From contig JAKOGI010002996.1 in assembly GCA_029747015.1 (NCBI GenBank), forward strand, positions 1-64,000: a DNA stretch of 64,000 bases, given 5' to 3'. A program made the position numbers and the translations under genes. The number at the start of each line of letters is the position of its first letter. Within the stretch, counting starts at the first letter, position 1. Positions 22,370 through 34,776 of this stretch are shown here, one piece after another. The stretch comes from Carnegiea gigantea (taxonomy: Eukaryota > Streptophyta > Magnoliopsida > Caryophyllales > Cactaceae). The notes beneath the pieces were generated by a model. That model ran no database searches. It worked only from the letters and a program-made list of their open reading frames with translations, and was not told the DNA's origin.

Positions 22370-24133
22370 TTTTGAGCGTGTCATGCCATGGTTGCTCTTT
22401 AACTGTTAGCAGATGCTAGACATTAACTGCACTAGCTCAGGGGAGGAAGATTAGTTTTCAGGAATTCGCTGGGGTCAAGGATTTCCTTGTTTTATCTCAT
22501 TAGCATAAGTTAGGAATTTCAGACTTAATTTTAAGATGGCTGATAAAGCAATAAAAAAAAAAGAAGAAACTTCATTAAACTGTCATGTTCTTCATTCTCT
22601 GCAGAAATTTAGTTAGTACTATCTATATTTTTCAGTCAACTCCCCAACTTTCAAAGTGCTCAGATCAGTGTCTGGTAGGCAGTAAACCCGCTATCGGTTT
22701 CTCAACGGTATCCTTATTCCTCAGTGAAACTGAAACTACCAAACAATCAAACTTTATAATGCAATTGGAATTTCTAATACATTCTGACAATTAAGGCTCT
22801 TTTGTGTCAACTTAATTTACCCAGAATCCAAATTTATTCAGGTACATTGAAATTTATATTCTGGAAAAAAGACATGGGACATCCATATGAAGAGACCAGA
22901 CTCTAACGATTGACTTAACAGAAGTACCAGCAGGGAAGGCGCTTCTAATGTTCTTCTTCGACCTGTTCTTGCTGGAGTTTTAATGAGAGGACACGCTGAA
23001 AACACACTTACATAACCAGGATTGAAGATGAAAAGCTAGAAAAGCAATTGTTCTCTGAACCTACATACCAGTAGAGGAAAGTGTAACTGTGTAACTATGC
23101 TGCTCAAAAAGTGAAGCTTCTGAGAACTGGGTAATTCAGTTGCTGATTAACAGCATGTATCGAGCATATAGTAATTTGTTTACCTCACTGGACGCTGAAT
23201 CAAATGACTCATTGATCAAAATAACTGTTGAGGCCAAGAAAACCATGAAAAAAAAGTGAAGGGAATTTCTTCCTTAATGCAATGGCATCATCATGCACTG
23301 CTGTAGACATATGTGCAACACAGCATAACTTATAGTAGTTGTTCCTATGGAAATTTCATGTACTGGACACAATTTCAATTGTACTTGACACAATTTCAAT
23401 AGGGAAAGCTACTATAAGTTCATGTTTGTTCGACAAATTTGAGTGCTGGCCCTTCTTAACGCCCAAAGTGCAAGTTCTCGTACAGTTTGTACGAACATTT
23501 GCATGTTTGTATCAGAAAGACTTGAACTCCAATTTATTGAGTAAAAAAGGAAAGTCATACCAATTTTTCAATTTCAATACATGCGCCGGTTTCTAGGCAA
23601 TGAAAAAAGATGCTCTCGACAATCATTTTTTTTCTTTTTTTCATTTTTAGAATGTAACAAACTTTAAGGAAATTATTTTCTATCGCTTTTGGTGTCGAAA
23701 GTGTATGTCAATAATAGATAAGATAATCTCACGTGGGATATTTCCTAAAAAAAATTCTCTCTTTGTCGAGTAATTTGAGCAAGCCTCTGTTTCTCCATCC
23801 TTGTGTCTAATGGTGATAGGTGTTCAGAATTTTAGCCAACCCAATTGTTGGAATTTGTCTAAGTCGTAAAAAATGTATGATTATGATGTTTTCATGAATT
23901 TTGATTCCGAACACAAGATTTTCCTTAATTCTATTGTCCGCATATATTTTGATATGAATTTAGACTTATTCAACCTTTAAAAAAAAATTGAGTATAAGTA
24001 TTTTGTCCAATTTTAATCATTATTCAATCAACCCAACCCAAATTTAATATGAATTCGAATTGGTGCCACCCCTAAATGGTGAGATGATCCCCCTGGAGAC
24101 AAACAGGTAATATCACTTCAAATTTTTACTAAG
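22370..24133. other. Spacer downstream of the MYB gene
   Basis: AT-rich sequence without a supported gene. There is a short T/G tract and ordinary 3' flank. From about 23600 onwards the composition becomes strongly AT-rich. Confidence 0.45.
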
Positions 24134-25169
24134 GTAGTGTTCGGTTGGGGGAAAAAATGACTTTCCTGAAAAATAATTTTTTAATTTTTCGTTGTTTGGC
24201 GCAGTAAAGGATGAAAAATGATTTTCCAAGGAGAATGATTTCCCCTAATGGAGGAAAATGATTTCCTTTTTGAGAAGATAGGAAGTTGATTTTCTTACTT
24301 CAACTCTTAGATGATATAGTCAGCTGAATTTAGGTACAAAATTCGATTTCAACAGTTTGGATCGAACCTTGACTATCCGATGGGAAAGACTAAAATAAAT
24401 TCATACATAAATTTTAAGCTCAAATTTCTTTCATTTGATCAACATTTATCCCCACCACGGCAATTTAATCGACATTTTTTGCCACTAAAATAATTCAATC
24501 GACCGCCAGTAAAAGAATTTCAACGGTTTGGATCGAAACTTGTTCATCAGATAAAAAATTATAAAATAGGCTCAAATTTAAATTTTGAGCTTAATATTCT
24601 TTCATTTACTCAACATTTTTTTCCACAACGATAATTCAATTGATGTTTTTTGCCTCTTAAATACTGCAATTAATATTTTTCACCACTAGAACAATTTTAA
24701 TAGTTTTGATCGAAACTTGATTATCAGAAAAAATATTAAAATAGACTAAAATTCAGATTTTGAGCACGATTTTTTCTTTATTTGTTCAACATTTTTCTCC
24801 ACCACGGTAATTCAATCGACATTTTTCACCACTTAAACAATTCAATTGATATTTTCTTCTCTAAAATAATTTCAACGGTTTAGATCGAAACTTGATTGCC
24901 CGAGATGAAGCATTGAAAAAACTCAAATATGAATGTTAAGCTCAAAATTCCCTCATTTAGTCAACATTTATGTTAACTATGATCATTCGGTCAATAGTTT
25001 TTGCTATTTAGACAATCCAATTGATGTTTTTTCTCTTTTTTATAAAAAATAATTTATCTTATACCAAATAACGAAAAATATAATATAAAAATTAATTTTT
25101 CTTCAAAAAATATTTTCTACAGAAAATAATTTTTCAAAAAAAAATATTTTCCTTCAAATCAAACACTAC
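24134..25169. mobile_element. MITE-like AT-rich element with internal tandem repeats of about 175 bp
   Basis: The ends are imperfect inverted repeats: GTAGTGTTCGGTTGGGGGAA on the left and GTAGTGTTTGATTTGAAGGA on the right (minus strand). Inside, the anchor TTTGGATCGAAACTTG recurs near 24355, 24526, 24703 and 24878 (spacing 171-177 bp), each followed by TCAACATTT...CCACNACGG...AATTCAATCGACATTTTT. No coding capacity. I could not identify a convincing target-site duplication, so the superfamily is open. Confidence 0.6.
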
Positions 25170-25325
25170 GTAAAACAAAAACTGGAAAAGGGCTTTCAAC
25201 TGGACCCCAACCCAAAGAGTTCAATGCCGAGCCCAAAGAAGCCTAACGGATAATCTCTCTCATCTTCCTCCTCAGCCAAAAACCATCGCCACCTCCGTTG
25301 TCCCAAGCTTACTGGTTGAGTGGCA

Positions 25326-28300
25326 ATGGCGGTCTCACCACTTTCTCTCTCTCCTGTTCTCTCTCCTCTCAACACCAAAACCAATCCAAACCTCTACTTC
25401 AGTTCACGCTTACTTCTTCCTCCATTCCTCAACTCCTCCGATTCCTTATCCTCCCTCAATCGCCGCTCTATGTTTATCGCTGCCTCTTACAGTAAGTTTG
25501 TTCAGAATCATCCCTAGTTTGTAGCTTCTGTTTGATTTGATTGCAATTTTGTTGTATTGGTTTGCAATTTTGAAGATCCAAAGGATGCATTTGCGAGTAA
25601 CAACAAGCAAGAGCTCTACGAACGATATGGGCTTGATCCTAATGACTTCCTCTCTGAAACTTCCCCTAAGGTCATAAGTTTTTGTTCTCAATCCAAATTT
25701 TTGATACTGAGTATGATGTTTGAGTATAATTTTTCGTCTTGCATAATAGTGAGCGTGTTAATCTTGTTTGAATTGGCGACAATGTTCTTCAATTTGGTCA
25801 ATTTATGTGTTTGTTTTGCAGAGGAAAAGGAGAAAGGAACCTGAGCAGAGGGTTGGGAGAGAAAAGAAAGTAGTTGAGGACGATAAGAAGCCACCTCGTA
25901 CAACTCATAAGTTGCTTCAGGTGGGTAGTTTGTATTTTGTTTCTTTAGCTTTCATTTGAAGGACACAAACGGAACTGTAGATGTTGTGACGCAAAAATGT
26001 AGAGATTCCTAAAATGCTATTGTACATTTTGATCTCTGTGTATCCCTCCATGGATGGGTCATCTCACTCGGGCCTTTTTTTTTGGGGGGGGGGGGGGGTT
26101 TGTTGTGATCATGATTAACATTAGTTGAGTTCCCTCTGTATATGTGGTTTGTTTGAGAATTTTTTTTAAAAATTTTGTGAAATTTGTTCCATGAATTAAT
26201 TGGTTCCCTGCTTTAGGTGCTGGCAGGGAAAGCGAAGAGGAAGAAGCTGTTATCACCTGTAGGCATGGATGTACGCCCCATGATGCAAGTAGTCAAAGCT
26301 GCTGCATTTGATATCTTGCAGGTAATATTTTAGAGTGATAACTTTCTTATTTGTCAACATTGATAGTACTAGTAAGCAAGAGACTGGTGGTAGTTTTGTC
26401 TCATGGATGTATGCCTGTAGTTGGAAGTAGTTAAAAGTCCTTTCACTACTGTAGCATACACGGCCTAGTTTTGTCTCTAGCCTTCTTCGTTCTTAATTGG
26501 AGTAGAATAAGTAATTTTGTCTTCCTAGGTTCACAGGTTCTGGTGACTTAAACCGTTCATTGTGGCTTGGGATGGGCAAACAGGCGGACGGGGGAGCGGT
26601 TATACTAGCATTTGTTACTAGCTTCTTGTCTGTCATAGTCATTTGAATGTTTAGCATCGAGCAGTTTGGAATTATCATGCTGAATTCTTGGTGGAACAAC
26701 AGCAACCTAGTGCTGCACTTTTTACCAACTGTTATGAATGGAAAATCCTTCTCAAATAATATTAGGTGCATTACACATTAGCAGGAGCAGCAATAGTAAA
26801 ATGGTAAGCTGTGCCCCATAAGTTTTTTTTTTTTTTTTGGGGGGGGGGGGGGTTACCTCACTCAGGGCCTGAGACAATCCAGAAGTCGTGTATCTGTGTA
26901 GGAAAAACTGGTTAGTCCAGTGGATTTGAATTGAAATTCAGAACTTCTAAGAATCTTTTTCCTGTGCCAAGACTCACTTATATGACCGCCTTGGCCCCTC
27001 CCCGGTCTTTTCAGCATCATTTGATTTTCGATTTACCAGTAGAATGAAGGCTACCAATTGCTCACCCTATCGGCCATTCATCTTTTCCGTGTCTTTGTCC
27101 TTCTTGACTTCTTCTAGCAGTGTGGCCGCATTCATATATTACACTTCATGGTAGATTTCTGCCTGAGATCAGCCTCCTTCAGGTGTTGTCTTTGCTGCCA
27201 CCAACTAAACTAGTCGAGCCCCTTCATCTTCCTTGACTATGTCATTGTGCTTCCAAAAATTTACTGATTTGATCTGGTTCTGGTATATTCAATCCAAGCT
27301 GTCAGCTGGATTTGCTTTGTGTACCCAGTCCTGGACTGTTGAGTGACATGGTGATTTACCCTCATGATGACACTGTATGGGTAGGGGATGATTTAGAGTA
27401 GATAGTTTCCAAGTCAAGGTTTTGACTAGGAGGCCAAAAATGCTACGTTGGAGGCCAACTCAATGATGCAAGATCTCTGTACTTCCTAACTGGTGCTTTC
27501 AACCTTATAACACTCAATGCGTTTGATAGATACAACTTCGATTGATTTTGGAACTACAACCATGGCCTTTTACTGATTTAAGATAATGCCATTACAACTA
27601 TAAATTTATTATGGGCTTCCGTTTTCTATAACGGTGCCTTAGCTTTTTGAGAATATTGCATTCACACTACTAAAGTCTCCTGGTAGCCTTAGCCCTTCAT
27701 AGTAGAGTAGTGGTGGTGCATTATGGCGAGGTGGGCCGATTGCATTGTCCAGTTGTCAAACTCCCTTTGTTGGATAAGACTCATCCTTGAGTCGTTGCTT
27801 TTCCCCATCTTTGTAGCATGGGGATAGAGCAACATGAAAGCAACATTAAGGTACCAGAAGCAAACCTGGAAGTTCAATCTCGTATGCATTTCTCTGCATT
27901 TCTCTAATTCTTTCCAGGACTTTGAATGGTCCATTTGCTGTAGGTCTAAGCTTCCCATGTGCCTGGTGGGAACCTTTACTTTCTTAAATGAATCCAAACC
28001 ATATCTCCTGCTTTAAAAGCTACTGGCTTATGAAACTTGTTAGCTTGCTGTTGATATCGCTCATTTTGTTTTGAAATTTGGATTTTCACCTTGTCATGTA
28101 GTTTCTTGATTTCTTTAGCTCATTTTCACATTCGGTGAGTTGTTTTTGACGACCGATTTTGTCACTTTCTTTACAGGTAGCTGGTGGCTGTCCTGCGTCT
28201 TTGAGGCCTGGCCGCTGGTTAGACCTGTATAGTGGCACAGGATCTGTTGGTATAGAAGCTTTCAGCCGTGGCTGTTCTGAGGTATCATTGCTGCCAAACC

Positions 28301-29721
28301 ATTCCCAATTAGTGTTTTATGTTACACATATCTAGAATTCGTCATTTATTGAATAATTTGTTCAGACCGTTAGCAAAACATAAGTTTGTGATTTATCAAC
28401 CACAGCAATGAGATGATATGTTATGTGATTATATCTTCTTTCTTTTTCTTTTTGATTTTTTTTTTTTGGGGGGGGGGGGGGGGGGGTTGGCGTTTAGTGG
28501 CCTGGTTGATTCTTTGTTATCATCTATAGATCTGCAAGGAATAGCCTGACATTTCTAGTGTGTATGTTGTGATGACCAGGTACATTTTGTTGAGATGGAT
28601 CAGTGGGTTGTTTCAAATGTACTGCAGCCCAATCTGCAATCGACAGGGTTTCGTGATGTCTCTATCATACATGCTGTCGCTGTTGAAAATTTCTTGACTC
28701 AAGCTCAGCGATTTGTAGGTTTGTACCTTTCTGAAGTGCAATTTTGGCAATGCATGTGACGATGTCTGTGTTGTAGCTTGGATTGTTGGTTGGAAAGACT
28801 CTGTGTCATGCCAATGACGAGTTTATATATTATTTTAGCCCCATACTGTAGTATTTTGGTTTATTGCGGGGGAGATACTTCAGTTATATACTTGGTAGTC
28901 TAAATCTGATGTCTGCAAATGTAAGCGCTGGACATGTTGAGGAGTGCTTTGTTTTTTGGGGGGGGGGGGGTTCAAATTTAAGATACATTTTCACTTTTAA
29001 GTTTATTTATTTTTTTTCCCCTGTTTTTCCAGGAAATGACGTTACTTTTGATTACATTAGTGTCACACCGCCATACATGGAAGTTGATTATGGCTTACTG
29101 ATGGGTCAAATATCAGATTCATCCCTAGCTGGAGAAAATACTTTTATTGTAAGCTATGATGCTTCTTTTGCTTTTTTACCTTTGTTCTTTGACTGATGGA
29201 CATTCTTGTAACTGCTTTTCTTCTGTAAACTTGCGTGCCTTAGTTGGTGGAATATCCTTTGGGAACAACGATGCTGGATTCTTGTGGATGCCTCTTGAAG
29301 GTTTGTTACATTAAAGTTTCTCCAACAGAAGACTTTCAATTTGACACAATCATTTATGGTTTGTAGATTGCTAACATATTGTCAATGCACTGACCTTTAG
29401 CTGATGATTGCTTATGCCTCCCCCTCCCCTCCCCTCCCCCCATTCGGCGGCCGCCTGGGGGAGGGGCAGTTAAGGGTCTTTTATATACGTACAAGACATC
29501 AAATGTATTGATTATGTCTGCTTTGTGGTTGTCTTGTCAGTTTCTTTGTGATGATTAAATTTGCAAATTTGCCTAGCTCTTATTATGCTAGGAGTTTTTC
29601 ATTGAATGCTCAAAGATTTGAATCTAACTTTCTGCTTGAACTGCAGATAACTGATCGTCGATTTGGTCGAACACATTTGGCAATATATGGGCCAAAATGG
29701 GCACAGAAAAAGAAGAAGTGA
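25326..29721 (+). CDS. RSMD: RsmD-type rRNA methyltransferase, chloroplast-targeted (9 exons, 318 aa)
   Basis: Exons: 25326-25491, 25576-25670, 25822-25920, 26217-26321, 28177-28281, 28580-28718, 29033-29148, 29244-29300, 29647-29721; all junctions GT-AG and in frame. The first 55 residues are Ser/Leu-rich with few acidic residues, like a plastid transit peptide. The SAM-binding motif I is LDLYSGTGSVGIEAFSRG (about residues 170-187). The catalytic-loop motif is TPPY (about 248-251), where bacterial RsmD has [N/D]PPY. RsmD methylates the 2-amino group of G966 in 16S rRNA; the plant protein is expected to act on plastid 16S rRNA. The C-terminus ends in a Lys run (AQKKKK). Intron 4 is long (1.86 kb) and carries gypsy integrase debris. 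The neighbours match the Arabidopsis AT3G28460 region, from memory. Confidence 0.9.
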
Positions 29722-32700
29722 TTCAGTAGAAATACGATTTACTTGGAGAAGGTTCTGGAATCAGGAAGATGATGATGGAAAATGGACTTTGTCGCAAAGG
29801 CGTCGTGCATCACCTAGCATACCAGAGCCAAATTCTCGACTTCTCGTGTTATTAATATTCACTACTCAGAAAAGCTGGCAGATATTCCAGCCATACTTTT
29901 TGGTATGAATTTTTTTCTTTTCTTGGATGCAAATTGAAAGAGCTTACCATTAACTAAATCATATGATGTACGTACATTAGGCATACCAAGAGGGGTATAC
30001 ACCATCAAATCTGCCCAAGTATTGTACAAACAAAATTAGAGCTCAAGTCCGTAGAATCTCAATTGGATGTCCCTTTTTATTATCTGTGAAACATCACTAA
30101 CATGCCACTTTTTGTACTGAAAGATTCTCCTGTTCCTTGCAAAAGAAATGCGGTATATCACTGCAGTAACCTTGATATAAATTCTGTGCTTATCTTTTCT
30201 AGGTTTTGGTTTCCATTTATCAACAGAAGAGCGGTATTCTTCCAGTCAGATACTTTATCTGAAATACCCTTCCAAGAATCATCTCCAGAATCTCTTTTGT
30301 GGCCTGATACCACAGAATATATGCGTATTCGATTCCTGAACATTCTTACAAAAAACAGTAGGCTGTGTCAGCTTGCAAACCTGTCTTTAGGAGCCTATCC
30401 TTGCTGTCCAGTCTTTGATGCAACAAAATCCTGGCAATGAATGAAACTTCAGGTACTCTAAATTTTTTTGGTGATGATTTGAATCCATTGTACCCGTTGA
30501 TTTGTGTGGGCAAGCCACTTATAGCCTCTTGGAAATTCTGTGTACGCACCTTGATGTCGCTGTTCCATACAGTCCACTATGCATCGAATCTAACTCTCAG
30601 TTTATTCCTATCCCTTGCCGTGATAATTTTTTGCAGTACCAAATCAGGCTTTTACCACTTATTCCCATATATTGACATTCTAATACTGATATCCACTTGA
30701 CCACGAGAATCTTGTTTGTTTGCTACTAGGTACAAAATATGTTTCCAAAGGGCAGCATAAAATCATTTTTGGTCTGATGTTATCACACTTTTTTTTTTTT
30801 GGGGGTGGGGGGAGGGAGACCAGTAAAATGACAAATGTATTATGTTTATTTGAGAAAACAAATCTATGGTTGGACCATTTTAATTCCTCATTTGTTTCTG
30901 GATTAATTTAAGATCAAAAAATTGAGCTCTGCCTGTTTGGTTTGCTGTCTATAACATGATAAGATAGATATCAGTATTTTTTTTGGGGGGGGGGGGGGGG
31001 GGCTCTATTTTCCCCTCCTTATTAGACTGATGGAGCTCAAATCATGATGTGGGAATTGTCAAGTGAGTGCTTGGCAAAAAAACATTGGGAAGCGCAGGGG
31101 CTTGAACCATATTTTCAACAGATCTATTGCTCTAAATTACTTCAAGAATAGTAAGTAATTAATGTGCCCTAAAAAGGAGAGTGGGTGATTTTTTCCCTTG
31201 ATTCGAGTATATGCATCAGTTTGGCTCCATCACCTATTATCTTTTGTTTTGATCTCTTTTCATGCGAACTCCTTTGCTTATCCTTTAAGGATTCAATTTT
31301 TGCAGGTCAGTCATGTGAATTGAAGTTGACTTTATCAGTTGCTTGGTCATAGGTAAGGAGTATTGTTGTGAAGCGGTAGAATGCGAGTGTAAGGGATCAG
31401 AACCTCTTTTCTTCTTTTCTTTTCTTTTTTTCCCCTTTTTCGGGGGTTGGGTTTGATGGGTGGGGGAGTGGAAAGTTTGATTCCACAAATGTAGATAGCG
31501 AGATCTTTAGTTGCTTGTAACATACCTATATTTCATGATTGCTGCCGACAGCCTAACTTTATTAATAGCATACATATACTTTATGCTGGACCAGTTTCCT
31601 TAAATTTGTTCTGTTTCTGTCGAGTTTCTTGTCACTGCTCATTTCATGACTGCAATAAATGGATTGTGCGACATGTTGATGCGTTTCCTTGAAGCTTGTT
31701 CCAAAGACTGAACACTATCAGACCTCAAACCAGGGTTTAACCCTGAGCCTGGTGAGACTGGTCTGGGGTGAATGATTTTCCCAAATTTCTATGACTCACA
31801 AGTCTGTGAGTATATAATTTGTTTGTTGTGAGCTCTATGTCTGCTAATTTGTCATTCACTGTCTCACATCTTACTTATTCCTCCCTTCCCAATGTGGGCC
31901 TTTTGTTGTCTGTATTGGCTGTAAAGATATGAGCCGTTAGGCTAATACCTCCTCTGTATTTTATTAGGATATGTTCTGCACTTAAGTTATTACTTATTTG
32001 ATAGCTAGATTTCACATAAGTCACACCATACTATGATTTTGACTTCAGTGCCTCTTGTGAGGCTTTTGAATATGACTTGGTATGGTTATGACAAAATTAA
32101 ATCAATCCTGCGTGAGAAGTTTCTGGCTGGTGATTGAGGTTTCAATTCCTTGTAGATGGCTTTTAGTGGGGCCAGATTTTCCACCAGAAAGTATAGTCTC
32201 TTCATATGTTCTACAAAATGAGATCAGAAGGTTTGAATGCATGTTTTAGGTCATAAGAAGACACTTGGTGTGAGTATATTATTTTTTGGAGTTTTGTGTT
32301 AGACCTTTTCAGATATTGCTTTGTTTACTCTCCTTGATTGACTTTGAAGACTAGTTACCAAGCCTTTGCTCTTCGAAATTCTAGGACAAGGGAACCTGTT
32401 CTGTTCATGATAATTGGCGTTTGATCATTGCTTCACAGTTGACTTTTGCATACCGTGGAAGTGTATGTAGGCTGAGTGAAGTGACACTCAAGAGGTATTC
32501 TGTGTTCTGCAGCAGTGTGACTAAAGCAAAAATGAGCAATGAGCATATCAACTTTGAATTGCGTGTCCGGCAAAAGGATTGAAGTTGGGACCCAAGGCCA
32601 TAACATGGATTTACATATCATAATCAAGGGGGTTATTTCAATTCGAGGGAGACAACATAAAAGAACGTCTCTCTTAAAGAGTGTGTGTTTTTAAGCAACA

Positions 32701-34575
32701 GGAAAAGGGTGAGCCACTTTGATTTACACTTTTGCATTATTACAACGTAAAGTAGCTGCCGCCTCTACTTTGAAGATGTAGAATGGCATGTAAGTGAGTA
32801 AATAATCATCTGTGAGTAAGACAATATATCGAGATAACTTGGATTCATGAGGCAGATTCCTGCAATGGGAAATGCATTTGATTGTGATGTTTTGGTGCAT
32901 ATGGTGATAGTTTCAGTGTGTACCACTTAGTTCATGGTGTTCTACCTTGGGGCATTACGAGGAGCAAATCTGCAGGATTCGACTAAGCATAGTCCCTATG
33001 CTTAACATTTAGCTGTGCTTCCTATGGTGAAAGTTTGAGGCCTGACCATTGACAAAGTGCTGTGTTGCAGTATAAATCTAGAGTTAGTTTACTTTCCTAG
33101 GTTTTCTGTGGGATAATGTATTATCTAATTTTGGAAAAAGGGATCTGCTCACCCGCAACATCCTTAGCCCCCACCCCATTTCTTGGGATAGTGCACTCTT
33201 TTCCTGTTCTCCTTGGTGAAATGTTTCAGGTCTCTTTATGTTTGGTTAATTTTTACTAGCATCTTTTGTCACATCTTTCTCATTCTTAGATGCAAATGAT
33301 TTGTTAGTGACTGTTGGGATCACAGGATTTTGTCTCTTCTTTTTTCGCCGGGGGGGGGGGGGGGGGGAGGGGGTTCTCTGTGTGTGGTATTCGCTTTATG
33401 CTTATGCATGACTAACAATGTAACTTTGTTGGCATTTAGAGTCGGGAAGTAGTCGGATGTCATGGGACTGCAAGCATTTGGATGGTATCCTTCCTGGATC
33501 AGAAGTTAAGGGCTTGTTGATGTGCTGATTCTGGGACTAGACTACGCTTCTGATGCTGACGATATGCATTGCTGTTGTGTACTGTTGAACCCCATCATTC
33601 TGATAAAAACTTTTACTAGAAAATGTGGATCCCAATGAGAAGGATCGTGAAAGAGTTAGATGTAGAGTATCTTATCCTATATGCCCATAACCAGAGACGT
33701 ATTTCTAACCATATCTTACAGCCCCCCTCCTGGCAATCCGAGGCCCATAATTTTTTTTTTTTTTTGGGGGGGGGGGGGGAGTGTTTGAAAACTTAGCTTT
33801 GGTTATACCACAGTGAGCGTTGGCTTGAGTATCCAGGTCAGAATTCACAGCTGCATCAAGAATATGAATTGGTGCCCACCAGCGATATTGCTTTGATATG
33901 TACTTCGAATCAGTAGTTTGGCGCACTTTTCATTATTTCTCTTTAGAGAGGAAATCTTGTATAGGTCCCCTTCTTCCTTTTTGCACCTTCTTTTCTACTT
34001 GGATGAGAGAAATGAATAGCCACCAGTGCAACTGTTCAAAGTAACAACTTGACAGCCCCTGGCTCTTGAGATTGCATTGTAAACTAGCCATTATCTTAGG
34101 TTAACATGTCTCCGTTGAAATCACGGCTTTGATTCCAGCCTAGTCTGATCTGATGGACTCATATCATAAGTGAGCATTGCTGCTGTGCCACAGCCCCCAG
34201 GCAAGTGTGCTGACTTGTGATCTCTCTGCACAAGGAAATGTTCTTATTGTCTGCACTCAGTGCACTGATTAACTGAAACTTGATATTGATGTTAGTGAAT
34301 CTGTATATTGGTACAGAAGTTCTTGAATAAAAATTTAGTTTCGTGAGGTGGGACATGATCCTATGTGTTGCAAAGACTATTGACTAGAACGCTGCAATAA
34401 GCAACAGAGTGGTCCCACTTCTTTGGCTGCATGAAAATGCACATAACAAAACAGAGGAACTGTACTGGCATGGCCCCCTGCCATCTAAACTTCCTTTTTG
34501 CTCCTTTTGCCATGCTCCCCCCTCTTCCCTCTCTGTCCCCCCCCCCCCCCCAAAAAAAAAAGAAAAAGAAAAAGG
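26078..34575. repeat. Scattered T-tract/G-tract junctions (and their reverse complements)
   Basis: Runs of T pass directly into runs of G at about 26077-26098, 26826-26852, 28452-28488, 28954-28970, 30789-30805, 30977-31002 and 33751-33779. A long G run lies at 33351-33374. The reverse form, C run then A run, lies at 34530-34561. Related tracts occur outside this span at about 37027-37042, 53129-53149, 53770-53783, 54299-54312 and, as C then A, 58156-58190. They sit in introns and spacers, never in exons. Confidence 0.85.
27690..28120 (-). pseudogene. Ty3/gypsy integrase C-terminus remnant in intron 4 of the RsmD gene
   Basis: Read on the minus strand, KKLHDKVKIQISKQNERYQQ and HKPVAFKAGDMVWIHLRK are clear. 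They match the GPY/F-type region at the C-terminus of gypsy integrases. Shorter pieces (YEIELPG-like, then DSRMSLIQQREFDN) continue toward 27690, with frameshifts and stops. It is an old insertion, antisense to the host gene. Sequence from about 26900 to 27690 may be the rest of the same element (3' region or LTR), but I cannot define its ends. Confidence 0.7.
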
Positions 34576-34776
34576 TTTGTGCTTAATAGTTGTTTCTTCT
34601 ATTCATCGGGAGTTTAAATGTGTTCTCTAGTATTTAAAGCCCCCAAAATTTTGACTCTTGTTTTACATCCATCAGTGCATAGAGAATTCCTTGGAAACTC
34701 TTTCTATTCATTCTGAAATGGTAATTCTTTTCATCCCCTTGTTCCTTTCTCTTAAGAGTGACATATCCTTCTTACG
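29722..34776. other. Spacer between the RsmD and CLE genes
   Basis: About 5 kb without a gene I can support. The first few hundred bases are the probable 3' UTR of the RsmD gene. An ORF at 30102-30440 has intron-like flanks but no family features. The rest is T-rich, with several T/G tracts. Confidence 0.45.

Noticed and set aside
30102..30440. 112-aa ORF downstream of the RsmD gene
   Set aside because: It has possible splice signals but no recognisable domain and no supporting neighbours.
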